Of a DNA stretch of 45,517 nt, positions 25,824 to 33,462 are shown one piece after another. Location of the stretch: contig SHZY01000034.1 of NCBI GenBank assembly GCA_009692065.1, positions 1-45,517 of the forward strand, written 5' to 3'. Made by a program: the position numbers and the translations under genes. Below the pieces are notes generated by a model, which saw nothing but the letters and a program-made list of their open reading frames with translations, did not search any database and was not told where the DNA came from. The stretch comes from Gemmataceae bacterium (GTDB lineage Bacteria; Planctomycetota; Planctomycetia; Gemmatales; Gemmataceae). Numbering within the stretch: the first letter of the stretch is position 1; each line of letters starts with the position of its first letter.

Positions 25824-27095
25824 TCACTTTTTCTGCCGAACCTTCCCTTGCAACTCCAGCAAATCCATCAGAGCCTGGTCCATCATGCGTTCGCCGGCGC
25901 CGATCTCGATGGGGCTTACCGTAGTATCCGCGCCGTAGCCACCCTCGGCAATCGCCTCGATCGTGGGGAAGTACTGCTGGTAGTCGTTGCAGTAGCCGAA
26001 CACGAGCAGATGGTCGAGTCGGGCCCGACGTTTGAGCTGGATCGCGTGGCTCGTGAAGAGTTCACCAGAGACGCCGGCGAAGCCGATGCGGCCATCGAAC
26101 AGGGCTGTTGTAAGATGCGGGCGGACGCCTTCGCGGTACTCACGCTCGTAGAAATCGACGATCGCCGGGAAGAACGCGAACGCATAGGCAGCATGCAAGA
26201 TCGGATTGCTGAGATCGATCCGCGAGGTGAACTTGAAATCACGCTCGCGTGCTTGCAGCTTCTTCGCCTCCGCCAGAGCGCACTTCATTTTGACGCTTTT
26301 CTCGACGACGAACCTGCCGACGGAGGCGCCGAATTTCTCTGGGCCCGATTCACCCTGCGCGTTCGATGACAAATCACCGGCAGCGCCTTGCAGGAACAGA
26401 CATTGGCCGCCCAACTCCTTCTCGACGTGCTGAGCGAAGAAGCCGGGCCAATCGTGCGAGAACTCGTGCAGCTTGTGCGGCAGCATGGTCGGATGTGCGG
26501 CGAAATTGACGAGATGCGCGATCGCCTTTCCTTTATCGTCGTCGAGGCGGATGAGGATCATCTCCTTGTCGAGGGGGCGATCGGCACGCTTGGAATGGCG
26601 ATTGCGATTGAACGGGATTTCGTGCGAGCTGATGCCGAGCCGGGCTGGTTGCAGGTTCTTGTTCGCGTCGGTGATGACCTTGACGAGTTTCTCTTCCAAG
26701 GTGCGAACGTAGGGTTTGTCCTTGTCGGGCCAGGTGTCCATTTCCAGCACCGGGCCATGATGCGTGTGGCTGGCGACGAGGAAGATGTTTTCGATCTGCG
26801 TCGTGTTCTTGAGTTGCTTGCGGATGTTGGCCATGCTCTGGCGCGTCGGCGCTCGGCCCAGATCGAGGCTGACGAGAGCGATCTTGCTGGCGCCGACGGC
26901 GAGGACAACGGCCCGTGCCGACAGCGGATCGCGCACCTTGACGCTGGGGGCGTCCTTGCGGGCGGCGTATCCCCACATCGGAAAGCCGAGCGGCGGCGTG
27001 ATGTCAATCCGCGCAGCGCCGGCCTGGAGCGGGGCTGCCTGTGTCGTCGTGGCGATCCCCAACAGCAAAAGCAAGCCAACGACCGAAGTCTTCAT
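25824..27095 (-). CDS. Neutral/alkaline ceramidase-like secreted protein
   Basis: 423 residues. A signal peptide (about 1-21) is followed by AARIDITPPLGFPMWGY, VASHTHHGPV (possible metal His pair) and VNFAAHPTMLP. These match the N-terminal domain of the neutral/alkaline non-lysosomal ceramidase family, though many bacterial members of this length have no proven substrate. The full-length ceramidases have an extra C-terminal beta domain, which is absent here. The start ATG at 27095 follows GGAGAA and overlaps the stop of the preceding membrane gene (ATGA), so the two are coupled. Confidence 0.8.
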   Translation of the reverse strand: MKTSVVGLLLLLGIATTTQAAPLQAGAARIDITPPLGFPMWGYAARKDAPSVKVRDPLSARAVVLAVGASKIALVSLDLGRAPTRQSMANIRKQLKNTTQIENIFLVASHTHHGPVLEMDTWPDKDKPYVRTLEEKLVKVITDANKNLQPARLGISSHEIPFNRNRHSKRADRPLDKEMILIRLDDDKGKAIAHLVNFAAHPTMLPHKLHEFSHDWPGFFAQHVEKELGGQCLFLQGAAGDLSSNAQGESGPEKFGASVGRFVVEKSVKMKCALAEAKKLQARERDFKFTSRIDLSNPILHAAYAFAFFPAIVDFYEREYREGVRPHLTTALFDGRIGFAGVSGELFTSHAIQLKRRARLDHLLVFGYCNDYQQYFPTIEAIAEGGYGADTTVSPIEIGAGERMMDQALMDLLELQGKVRQKK

Positions 27096-27574
27096 GGCTG
27101 GTTCTCCGACGCCGCCGGTGCTGGGCGACGCCACCGTGCCACGAGTTTGCCGGCCAGCAGCGACGTTGGCAAGGGAAGGAGCAGTCCGGTGATGAGCAAC
27201 CAATCAGGGTGTGAATAGTCGCATTCTGCCTTCATCATGAAGAGGTTGACGATGGTAAGAAGCAGGACCACGCCGCCGATTATTCCCGCGTGCAATATGC
27301 GGGCACGCGACGCAATCAGCGCCGCCAGGCCGCCGCCGAGAAGCGTGCCCAACGACCAGGCGACCTGAAGTATTGCCATCGCGGGCGTGGGAATGCTTTC
27401 GATCCATGCTTTCATTGCCTTCTTATCGTTTTGCAAGTCCGAAATGCGCTCCATGAGCGGCTTATCGCCGGGGGGAGCGTAAACGATACCGTTGACGGAT
27501 TTGACGGCAATAATCACGATCATGGAGACGATGAAGCCGACGACGATGGCCGCGATACTACGCAAGATTTGCAT
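27092..27574 (-). CDS. Small membrane protein with four transmembrane segments
   Basis: 160 residues, not recognised. Hydrophobic segments are at about 5-25, 75-95, 100-120 and 128-148. A short hydrophilic loop (residues 33-65, SDLQNDKKAMKAWIES) lies between the first two. It overlaps the ceramidase-like gene by four bases and so probably shares its message. The start ATG at 27574 is chosen because the upstream in-frame sequence (to 27658) crosses a terminator hairpin (27633-27663). No catalytic or transport motif was seen. Confidence 0.65.
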   Translation of the reverse strand: MQILRSIAAIVVGFIVSMIVIIAVKSVNGIVYAPPGDKPLMERISDLQNDKKAMKAWIESIPTPAMAILQVAWSLGTLLGGGLAALIASRARILHAGIIGGVVLLLTIVNLFMMKAECDYSHPDWLLITGLLLPLPTSLLAGKLVARWRRPAPAASENQP

Positions 27575-27625
27575 GGCGATGCTCCGGACCTGATGACCTT
27601 GTCGCCTATTGTAGGGTCCGGCGCA

Positions 27626-27663
27626 CAAAAACGCCCCGTGAATCGCGGCACGCATCACGGGGC
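27626..27663 (-). terminator. Intrinsic terminator after DUF1080 gene
   Basis: On the minus strand: GCCCCGTGA, loop, TCACGGGGC (nine-base stem), then GTTTTTGTG. It lies 33 bases after the stop of the DUF1080 gene ending at 27696. Together with 16700-16773, it is one of only two clear hairpin-plus-T-run terminators in this window. Confidence 0.7.
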
Positions 27664-27695
27664 CCGGCTGCCTGCTGCCTGCCGACGGCTGCCTG

Positions 27696-28247
27696 CTATT
27701 CCTGGAAGCGGATGTTCTTGACCTCGATGACGCCGAACTCGGCGCGGATCATGAACGAGCTGCTTTCGGTCTTGGTCTTGGAGGTTCGCACCGTATCGCC
27801 GTTGATCTTGTGCACGACCGTGTCTCCCTTGACGCTGATCTCCATGGCGCTCCATTCGCCTTCCTTGACGTTCTTGAGTCCTTTGAGCACGACGTCGAAC
27901 TTGGTGCCGCGCAGGAAGAAGTCGTTGTTGCAGGCGGCGCCAGCCTTGAAGTCGAATCGGATAGTGACGTCCTTGGCGAACTGCTTCGTCGTCTCGATGT
28001 AAGAATCCCCCTTCATCGTGTAATCGATGAGGATCGAGCCTTTCTCCACCTTGATGCGTCCCTTGAACGCCTCGGTCTTGCCGTCGAGTGATTCCTTCTT
28101 GCCTTTGGTCTGCCAGCCGTCGAGGTTCTTGCCGTTGAAGAGCAGCGAGAAACCAGGTTCGAGCTTGAACTCGCCGGCGTCGAGGTACGGTAGTGGAACC
28201 AGCACAGCCAGGCCGAGCAACAGCGGGGCACAGAAGAGACTTCGCAT
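27696..28247 (-). CDS. DUF1080 secreted protein (single short domain)
   Basis: 183 residues with a signal peptide (about 1-24) and one DUF1080-type jelly-roll: FSLLFNGKNLDGWQTKG, VTIRFDFKAGAACNNDFFLRG, EWSAMEISVKGDTVVHKING, and a final EFGVIEVKNIRFQE. It is shorter than the copy at 25049. The start ATG at 28247 follows GAGGTG. It ends before a clear terminator and is therefore probably its own unit. The substrate is unknown. Confidence 0.87.
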   Translation of the reverse strand: MRSLFCAPLLLGLAVLVPLPYLDAGEFKLEPGFSLLFNGKNLDGWQTKGKKESLDGKTEAFKGRIKVEKGSILIDYTMKGDSYIETTKQFAKDVTIRFDFKAGAACNNDFFLRGTKFDVVLKGLKNVKEGEWSAMEISVKGDTVVHKINGDTVRTSKTKTESSSFMIRAEFGVIEVKNIRFQE

Positions 28248-28550
28248 AGGGACACCTCGTAATGAAAAGTGGTGATGGCGGGATGCGGTAAGGGGAGCGT
28301 CGCTATTGTATGAGCACCCGGTCCAATGGTCTCGGCAGATCTGCCTGGGCAAATTCGGATTCATGTCGGGCTCCGCCGACCCACGGGACAAAACGGCACG
28401 ATGTAGTTTCGTTTATTTCGTTCTGCGACACCCATTCCCCGCTGAAACCATTGAATGAAAATACAAGGTAATACCGAAACGGATTATCATGAACTCATCA
28501 CCTTGATATAAATAGACTTACACTTTTTTTAAGGAATCCTGAAAAGACTC

Positions 28551-28578
28551 TTGAAATCAGGTCTAACGTTGTTATACT
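28551..28578 (+). promoter_or_regulatory. Sigma70-type promoter of the DUF1559 gene
   Basis: TTGAAA (28551-28556), 16-base spacer, TATACT (28573-28578), 58 bases before the start codon. The -10 lies inside a tandem 11-bp repeat. Confidence 0.55.
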
Positions 28579-28617
28579 TTGGTTATACTTTGTATGATCC
28601 GTTTTTGTTATACGTTG
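28571..28617 (+). repeat. Tandem GTTATACTTTG repeats upstream of the DUF1559 gene
   Basis: GTTATACTTTG occurs twice in direct tandem (28571-28581, 28582-28592) and once degenerate (GTTATACGTTG, 28607-28617). Each unit contains a TATAC hexamer, so the repeats may be alternative -10 sites or binding sites for a regulator. Confidence 0.75.
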
Positions 28618-28635
28618 TATCAACGAGGTGCTCCT

Positions 28636-29559
28636 ATGCGAAACTCGCGACGTGTCGGCTTCACTCTGATCGAGCTTCTGGTGGTGATCGCGATCATCGC
28701 CATTCTGATTGGCTTGCTCGTACCTGCGGTGCAGAAGGTGCGCGAGGCGGCTAATCGGACGCAATGCACCAACAACCTGAAGCAGATCGGCGTGGCCTTT
28801 CACGCTTACCATGGCGATCGCTTGTACTTCCCGCCTGGATTCAGCTCGGCCTCGGCCACACTGGATGGTCCGAGTATGGGGCCCGGCTGGGGCTGGGCCG
28901 CTCATCTGCTTCCATACCTCGAACAGGGGCCGCTGTACAAGCAGATCAATTTTGGCCTGGACATCGCTCATCCAGCGAACGCGGCCGCGCGCACGACGAG
29001 CATGTCGGTTTTCCTGTGCCCTTCCGACAGTCCGGCGGGTTTGACTTTCTGGACGAAGAATGCCGCGGGCGCCCCAATCTGTGAAATCGCGTTCGGCAAT
29101 TACGTTGGCATGGCCGGCGTCTATGAGGTTACGGCCTTCCCTGACACGGGCAACGGCGCTCAAGGCGTGCTGTTGCGCAATAGCCGCGTTCGCTTTGCTG
29201 ACATGACCGATGGATCGAGCCAGACGTTTTTCGTGGGCGAGCGAGGCAGCCGGCAATCGCCGATGACGACGTGGGTCGGCGCCGTCACCGGGGCGTGCGT
29301 GCCGCCGGTGCTCAATCCCAGCTACAGCATCGAAGGGGAGGGCGTGCTCGTCCTGACCAATTCGGGCACGATCGCCGAGGGGCGCGTGGCCAACAACCCG
29401 CAGGAACATGTCGAAGACACCAACAGTGCCCACACCACCGGCGTGAACTGGCTCTTCGGCGACGGCAGCGTGCGCGGCGTGCATAATTCCATCAGCCCCA
29501 CGGTGTGGGTCGCCTTTACGACGCGCGCTGGCAATGAGGCAGTAGTCTGGCCTGAGTAG
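28636..29559 (+). CDS. DUF1559 protein with prepilin-type N-terminus
   Basis: 307 residues. The leader MRNSRRVGFTLIELLVVIA carries a type IV prepilin cleavage site (G-F-T-L-I-E-L), followed by the DUF1559 pattern: AVQKVREAANRTQCTNNLKQIG, NYVG, and a C-terminal F-G-D-G-S-V-R block. Planctomycetes have dozens to hundreds of such genes; they are thought to be pseudopilin- or surface-type proteins exported by a type II/IV system. The start ATG at 28636 follows GAGGTG. No pilus machinery is in the window. Confidence 0.92.
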   Translation: MRNSRRVGFTLIELLVVIAIIAILIGLLVPAVQKVREAANRTQCTNNLKQIGVAFHAYHGDRLYFPPGFSSASATLDGPSMGPGWGWAAHLLPYLEQGPLYKQINFGLDIAHPANAAARTTSMSVFLCPSDSPAGLTFWTKNAAGAPICEIAFGNYVGMAGVYEVTAFPDTGNGAQGVLLRNSRVRFADMTDGSSQTFFVGERGSRQSPMTTWVGAVTGACVPPVLNPSYSIEGEGVLVLTNSGTIAEGRVANNPQEHVEDTNSAHTTGVNWLFGDGSVRGVHNSISPTVWVAFTTRAGNEAVVWPE

Positions 29560-29656
29560 CCATTTGCCGTACCCGCTCGCCCACGTTGCCGATCGCCGCC
29601 CTGAATCCTATGTTTCCTGTGATGAGTTCGCTTCCGATTCGCACAGGGATTTCATG

Positions 29657-30070
29657 ATGGACCCAGACCCCAGCATTTGGCAAACGGTGGTGCTGCTTTT
29701 CCACACCCTCGGCACGCTCGTCATCCAGCTGGCGTCGCTTGGCTTCCATTGGCTATTGTGGATCGTCTGGGCGGCCTGGTGCCTGTGGGGCATCAACTGG
29801 AAGAAGACACGCCATTTCCTGGCCTGCGGCGCCTGGGCGCCGGCAGTTCTCTTGCTCTTGCTCATTGCCATCGTGTGGTCGCGCATCGATGCACGCCCCT
29901 GTGCGTCGTGCGGGTTGCCCAATTTCTGGTGGCAGCTCGGCTACGTGAGCATGTTTGCCGGCATCGCCATGTTCTGCGGCTGGCTGCAAACCGTGCTGCA
30001 CTGGACACCGCACGATATCAATCTCGATCCGCCGGCTCACGGGCACGATCACGGACATGCGCATCATTAA
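29657..30070 (+). CDS. Small membrane protein with His-rich tail
   Basis: 137 residues with three membrane segments (about 11-35, 52-72, 85-105). A C-x-x-C motif (RPCASCGLP) sits before the third segment, and the C-terminus is Asp/His-rich (HGHDHGHAHH), which suggests metal binding. Not assigned to a family. The start could be either of two adjacent ATG codons (29654 or 29657); the second has better spacing to AGGGA. It lies 97 bases after the DUF1559 gene, possibly in one unit. Confidence 0.6.
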   Translation: MDPDPSIWQTVVLLFHTLGTLVIQLASLGFHWLLWIVWAAWCLWGINWKKTRHFLACGAWAPAVLLLLLIAIVWSRIDARPCASCGLPNFWWQLGYVSMFAGIAMFCGWLQTVLHWTPHDINLDPPAHGHDHGHAHH

Positions 30071-30078
30071 ACTGTTTA

Positions 30079-30116
30079 CGTTTAGCGCTCGCGCGGCAGT
30101 TTGCGAGCGCTAAACG
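30079..30116. repeat. Dispersed palindrome, TTTAGCGC/GCGCTAAA family, copy 5
   Basis: CGTTTAGCGCTCGC and GCGAGCGCTAAACG pair around a short centre. It occupies the gap between two converging genes (stops at 30070 and 30126). Confidence 0.88.
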
Positions 30117-30125
30117 AAAACGGGG

Positions 30126-31154
30126 TTATCGCAGTCCAAACTCTTTCAGCAGGAATTCCTGCGAATCCTTCCAACTCTCCACGGCCTTGAGGAAATCGAC
30201 CGGCAGCTGCCGCACGGTCCGCGCGGCTTCCAGATGCTGGATCGCATCGAGCTTCACCTGCGGATTGAGAGGGATCTGCTTGCTTGCCGATTTCGCGAGT
30301 TTGAGTTCCACCTCGGGGCTGAGCAAGTAATCGATCAATTTTTTCGCCCCCTCGGGATTCGGGCAGCCCTTGATCATGGCGATCGTGTTGGGGATGAAGA
30401 GCGTGTCGCCGTCGGTGAAGATGAGGGCGACAGGCCGGCCGGCGTCGATCTCGGCGACGGCGTCGTCGGTGTCGGTCAGGCCGATCGCATACTGCCCCAC
30501 GCCGACGCCGACGGCAACCTGCTTGTTGCCCGCCACCAGCTCGACGCCGTTGGCCTTCAGCTTGCGATAGAAGCCGCTCGCCTTCTCGCTGCCCCAGGCC
30601 TGAAACAGGCACGCCGCCTGCGTCGCTGTGGTGCCGAAGAGAGGCTTGGCGAGCGCGATATGCCCCTTGAAGCGCGGCTCCGTCAAGTCCGCCAGGCTCT
30701 TCGGGAAGTCCTCTTTCTTGACCTTGTCGGTGTTGACGATCAACACGCGGGCGCGGGCGGCAAACGCTGTCCAGGTGTGATCCTTGGCCTTGAATTCAGC
30801 CGGATATGGCGTCGCTGACGGACTAGCATACGGCTGCAGAACGCCGTTCCGGTCGAGCCGAATCGTCGCGAGGATTTCGTTGTTCCAGTGCACATCGCAG
30901 CGGGGCTGCGCTGCTTCGCGGATCAAATCTTCGTAGAGTTGGACTGATTTGTTTGCTTCCGTATCCCAGCGTTTTTCAACCTTCAAGCCACTTTCCTGTT
31001 CAAACGCCTTCAGAATATCCTCGGCAAACTCACGATCGTGGGCGCAATAGACAACGATGCGCGCGGCGGCATCGCGGCGACAACTCGTGCTCAATACCAG
31101 CGCCGGCGCGGCAATCAGCAATCCGAGCAATGGAATCCAGCGAGAATGGATCAT
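30126..31154 (-). CDS. Iron-type ABC transporter solute-binding lipoprotein
   Basis: 342 residues. The N-terminus is a hydrophobic signal ending in LSTSC, a probable lipoprotein cleavage site (Cys25), so the protein is membrane-anchored in the periplasm. The remainder reads as a type II periplasmic binding protein of the ferric-iron (FutA/FbpA) type: IVVYCAHDREFAEDILKAFEQ, DVHWNNE, GVGQYAIGLTDTDDA, GCPNPEGAKKLIDYLLSPE. A matching permease lies at 33459-35075 on the same strand, separated by panB, an rsbW remnant and a divergent gene. Substrate iron is inferred from family likeness only. Confidence 0.83.
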   Translation of the reverse strand: MIHSRWIPLLGLLIAAPALVLSTSCRRDAAARIVVYCAHDREFAEDILKAFEQESGLKVEKRWDTEANKSVQLYEDLIREAAQPRCDVHWNNEILATIRLDRNGVLQPYASPSATPYPAEFKAKDHTWTAFAARARVLIVNTDKVKKEDFPKSLADLTEPRFKGHIALAKPLFGTTATQAACLFQAWGSEKASGFYRKLKANGVELVAGNKQVAVGVGVGQYAIGLTDTDDAVAEIDAGRPVALIFTDGDTLFIPNTIAMIKGCPNPEGAKKLIDYLLSPEVELKLAKSASKQIPLNPQVKLDAIQHLEAARTVRQLPVDFLKAVESWKDSQEFLLKEFGLR

Positions 31155-31166
31155 GGATGACGATCA

Positions 31167-31352
31167 TCAATTCGGTGTGCCGACCATGTTTGGGCACAGG
31201 CTGTCGCGCGGAGAAAAGTATTTGATCAGCCGTACTTCGTTGCTCTTGTCGTTGTACGACATTTCATCGACGAGCCCGCGGGCCATCATGATGCCGAAGC
31301 CGCCCTCGCGGATGCCGAGCGTTTCGCAACTACCCCCTGCTTTGATTTCAGT
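31167..31352 (-). pseudogene. C-terminal remnant of an RsbW-like anti-sigma kinase
   Basis: An open stretch of 61 codons without a start. It reads ETLGIREGGFGIMMARGLVD then EMSYNDKSNEVRLIKYF, the end of a HATPase_c_2 (RsbW/SpoIIAB-like) domain: the G-x-G-F-G glycine box and final strand. The N-terminal half, including the Asn-box, is missing: upstream on the same strand lies an in-frame stop, a palindrome (31357-31417) and then panB. It ends 12 bases before the solute-binding protein gene. Confidence 0.7.
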
Positions 31353-31356
31353 TCAT

Positions 31357-31417
31357 GAAGCTCAGGGGTGAGGTACTCCGAAGCCCGGGGGTTCGGAGTA
31401 CCTCACCCCCGGGCTTC
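31357..31417. repeat. Palindrome with two 26-base arms between panB and rsbW remnant
   Basis: GAAGCTCAGGGGTGAGGTAC then TCCGAA, a nine-base centre GCCCGGGGG, and a complementary arm ending CCCCGGGCTTC (two mismatches). The centre can also pair with the distal part of the second arm, so two mutually exclusive hairpins are possible. It begins four bases from the broken end of the rsbW fragment. Confidence 0.8.
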
Positions 31418-31432
31418 AGCCGAGAATACGAA

Positions 31433-32281
31433 TCACGACCGAAACGAATGCTCGGGCCCTGGAAACTCCCCTTCGCGGACCTCGCGGCAATACTCTTCCA
31501 CGGCATGGGCGATCGACGAGCCGACGTCAGCGTACTGCTTGACGAAGCGCGGGTGGAGGTCGCCGTACAGGCCGAGCATGTCGTGCGTGACGAGGACCTG
31601 CCCATCGCAACCGGCGCCGGCGCCGATGCCGATCGTCGGGATCTTCACCGACTTGCGAATCTGCTCCGCGAGATCGACGGGAATGCACTCGACGACCAGG
31701 GCGAAGGCGCCGGCCTGCGAGAGGGCGAGGGCATCGTCAAGCAGGCGCGCGGCATCGCGCTGGACGCGGAAGCCGCCGAGCCGATGGACCGATTGCGGCG
31801 TCAGGCCGACGTGACCCATCACCGGGATGTCGGCGCTGGTGATTGCTTCGACCGCGCGGGCGCTGCGTTCGCCCCCTTCAAGCTTGACGGCATGGGCGCC
31901 GCCTTCCTTGACCAGCCGGCCCGCGCTCTCCAACGCATGCTGCGGGCTGACCTGGTAGCTCATGAACGGCATATCGGCGACGAGCAAGCTGGTGCGGATC
32001 CCGCGCGCGACCAGACGCGTGTGGTAAATCATCTCGTTGAGGGTGACTTTGAGCGAATGCGGCTCGCCTTGCATGACCATGCCGAGCGAATCGCCGACCA
32101 GGATGGCATCGACGCCGGCGTCATCGAGAATTCGCGCGAGGGTGTAATCGTAGGCGGTCAGCATCGTCAGGCGCGTGCCGCGGCTTTTCGCAGCCATGAA
32201 GTCGGGCACCGTCATGGGCCGACGGTCCTTCGCGGCGGCGAGCGTGCCGTTCGTCTTGGGATTGGTGACGGAGGGAGCCAT
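31433..32281 (-). CDS. panB: 3-methyl-2-oxobutanoate hydroxymethyltransferase
   Basis: 282 residues. Conserved blocks: RLTMLTAYDYTLARILDDAG, VGDSLGMVMQGE, PFMSYQVSP, KLEGGE, VMGHVGLTPQS, VECIPVDLA, and GIGAGAGCDGQVLVTHDMLG. PanB makes ketopantoate with 5,10-methylene-tetrahydrofolate, the first step of pantothenate synthesis. The start ATG at 32281 follows a GGAG; an upstream ATG at 32323 is possible but less likely. No other pantothenate gene is in the window. The gene is divergent from an oxidoreductase. Confidence 0.95.
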   Translation of the reverse strand: MAPSVTNPKTNGTLAAAKDRRPMTVPDFMAAKSRGTRLTMLTAYDYTLARILDDAGVDAILVGDSLGMVMQGEPHSLKVTLNEMIYHTRLVARGIRTSLLVADMPFMSYQVSPQHALESAGRLVKEGGAHAVKLEGGERSARAVEAITSADIPVMGHVGLTPQSVHRLGGFRVQRDAARLLDDALALSQAGAFALVVECIPVDLAEQIRKSVKIPTIGIGAGAGCDGQVLVTHDMLGLYGDLHPRFVKQYADVGSSIAHAVEEYCREVREGEFPGPEHSFRS

Positions 32282-32379
32282 GGACAACTCCAGAGGAGGA
32301 TGGGTGACGGAACCTCCATCCATGCGTGATATTATATACTGATTGCGGACAGGTTCGCCACAATCGCCGAGGAAACCCC

Positions 32380-33462
32380 ATGACACGCCCCATTCGTGTC
32401 GGCCTGATCGGCGCCGGCGCCAATACGCGTGCCCGGCACATTCCGGGTCTCCTCGCCGTCGAGGGCGTCGAGATCGCTGCCGTCTGCAACCGCCGCCCGG
32501 AATCAACACGAGCCGTGGCCAGCGAATTCAAAGTGGCGCGTACTTACGACCAGTGGGAGCAACTCGTCGCCGATACGGACCTTGACGCCGTCGTCATCGG
32601 CACCTGGCCGTATTTGCACTGCCCGATCACGCTGGCCGCCTTGCAAGCGGGCAAGCACGTCCTCACCGAGGCCAGGCTCAGCATGAACGCGGCCGAGGCC
32701 CATCGCATGCTCAAGAGCGCCCGCGAGTGCCGCCAGTTGGTGACGCAGGTGGTGCCGAGCCCCTTCGGCCTCAAGGGGCACGACGTGATGAAGCAACTCC
32801 TGGCCGAGGGTTATCTCGGCGAGTTGCGCGAGGTGCAAGTTTATAGTTTCAACGCGCCGCTGGCCGACCCGGAGACGCCGCTCTCGTGGAGGCAGGAAGC
32901 GACGCTGTCCGGCTTCAACATGCTGACGCTCGGGATCGTCCATGAGACGCTGGCGCGCTGGGTGCCGCCGCCCATCGAAGTGCAGGCGCAGGTCCACGCC
33001 CATGTCGCCAAACGCATCGACCCGCAGAGCGGCGTCTACCGCCCCGTCGGCACTCCCGACAGCGTGCAAGTGCTGGTCATCCTCAAGGGGGGCGCGCGGG
33101 CCACCTACCATTTCAGCGGCGTGACGCCGTTTGGCCAAACCGCATGCATCCATCTGTTCGGCAGCGACGGAGTGCTGTGCTACGACCTCTTGACCGACCG
33201 CATCTGCGGCGCCAGCCGGCGCCAGGGCAACCCGCCCGGGCGCATGGCCGACCTTGCGGAGATCGCCATTCCGCCGGAGCGGGCACGAAGCTGGACGGTC
33301 GAAGCCGACTTCATCGCGGCGATACGCGGAGGCCAAGCGATCGAGTTCACCACCTTCGAGGCCGGCGTGGCGTACATGGAGTTCACGGAAGCCGTCGCCC
33401 GCAGCGCCGAGACCGGCGAGAGCATCGCCCTGCCCTTGAGCGAATTCGTGACGAGTGATTAG
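32380..33462 (+). CDS. Gfo/Idh/MocA-family oxidoreductase
   Basis: 360 residues. An N-terminal Rossmann fold binds NAD(P) (GLIGAGANTRARHIPG, residues about 7-22; then VVIGTWPYLH and GKHVLTEARLSM), followed by the C-terminal alpha/beta substrate domain. The expected second-position Lys of the EKP motif is replaced: T-E-A-R-L stands where E-K-P usually is, so catalysis may differ. The start follows GAGG. Substrate unknown, often a sugar or inositol derivative. Its stop overlaps the stop of the converging ABC permease gene. Confidence 0.85.
   Translation: MTRPIRVGLIGAGANTRARHIPGLLAVEGVEIAAVCNRRPESTRAVASEFKVARTYDQWEQLVADTDLDAVVIGTWPYLHCPITLAALQAGKHVLTEARLSMNAAEAHRMLKSARECRQLVTQVVPSPFGLKGHDVMKQLLAEGYLGELREVQVYSFNAPLADPETPLSWRQEATLSGFNMLTLGIVHETLARWVPPPIEVQAQVHAHVAKRIDPQSGVYRPVGTPDSVQVLVILKGGARATYHFSGVTPFGQTACIHLFGSDGVLCYDLLTDRICGASRRQGNPPGRMADLAEIAIPPERARSWTVEADFIAAIRGGQAIEFTTFEAGVAYMEFTEAVARSAETGESIALPLSEFVTSD

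Larger units (their letters stand above)
28248..28635. other. Intergenic region with the DUF1559 promoter
   Basis: 388 bases between divergent genes. The part next to the DUF1559 gene (about 28400-28635) is unusually A+T-rich for this window and contains a promoter and tandem repeats (listed separately). The rest shows no gene. Confidence 0.6.

Noticed and set aside
27664..27698. CTGCCTG-type short repeats after the DUF1080 gene
   Set aside because: Imperfect and only 35 bases; treated as low-complexity sequence beside the terminator.
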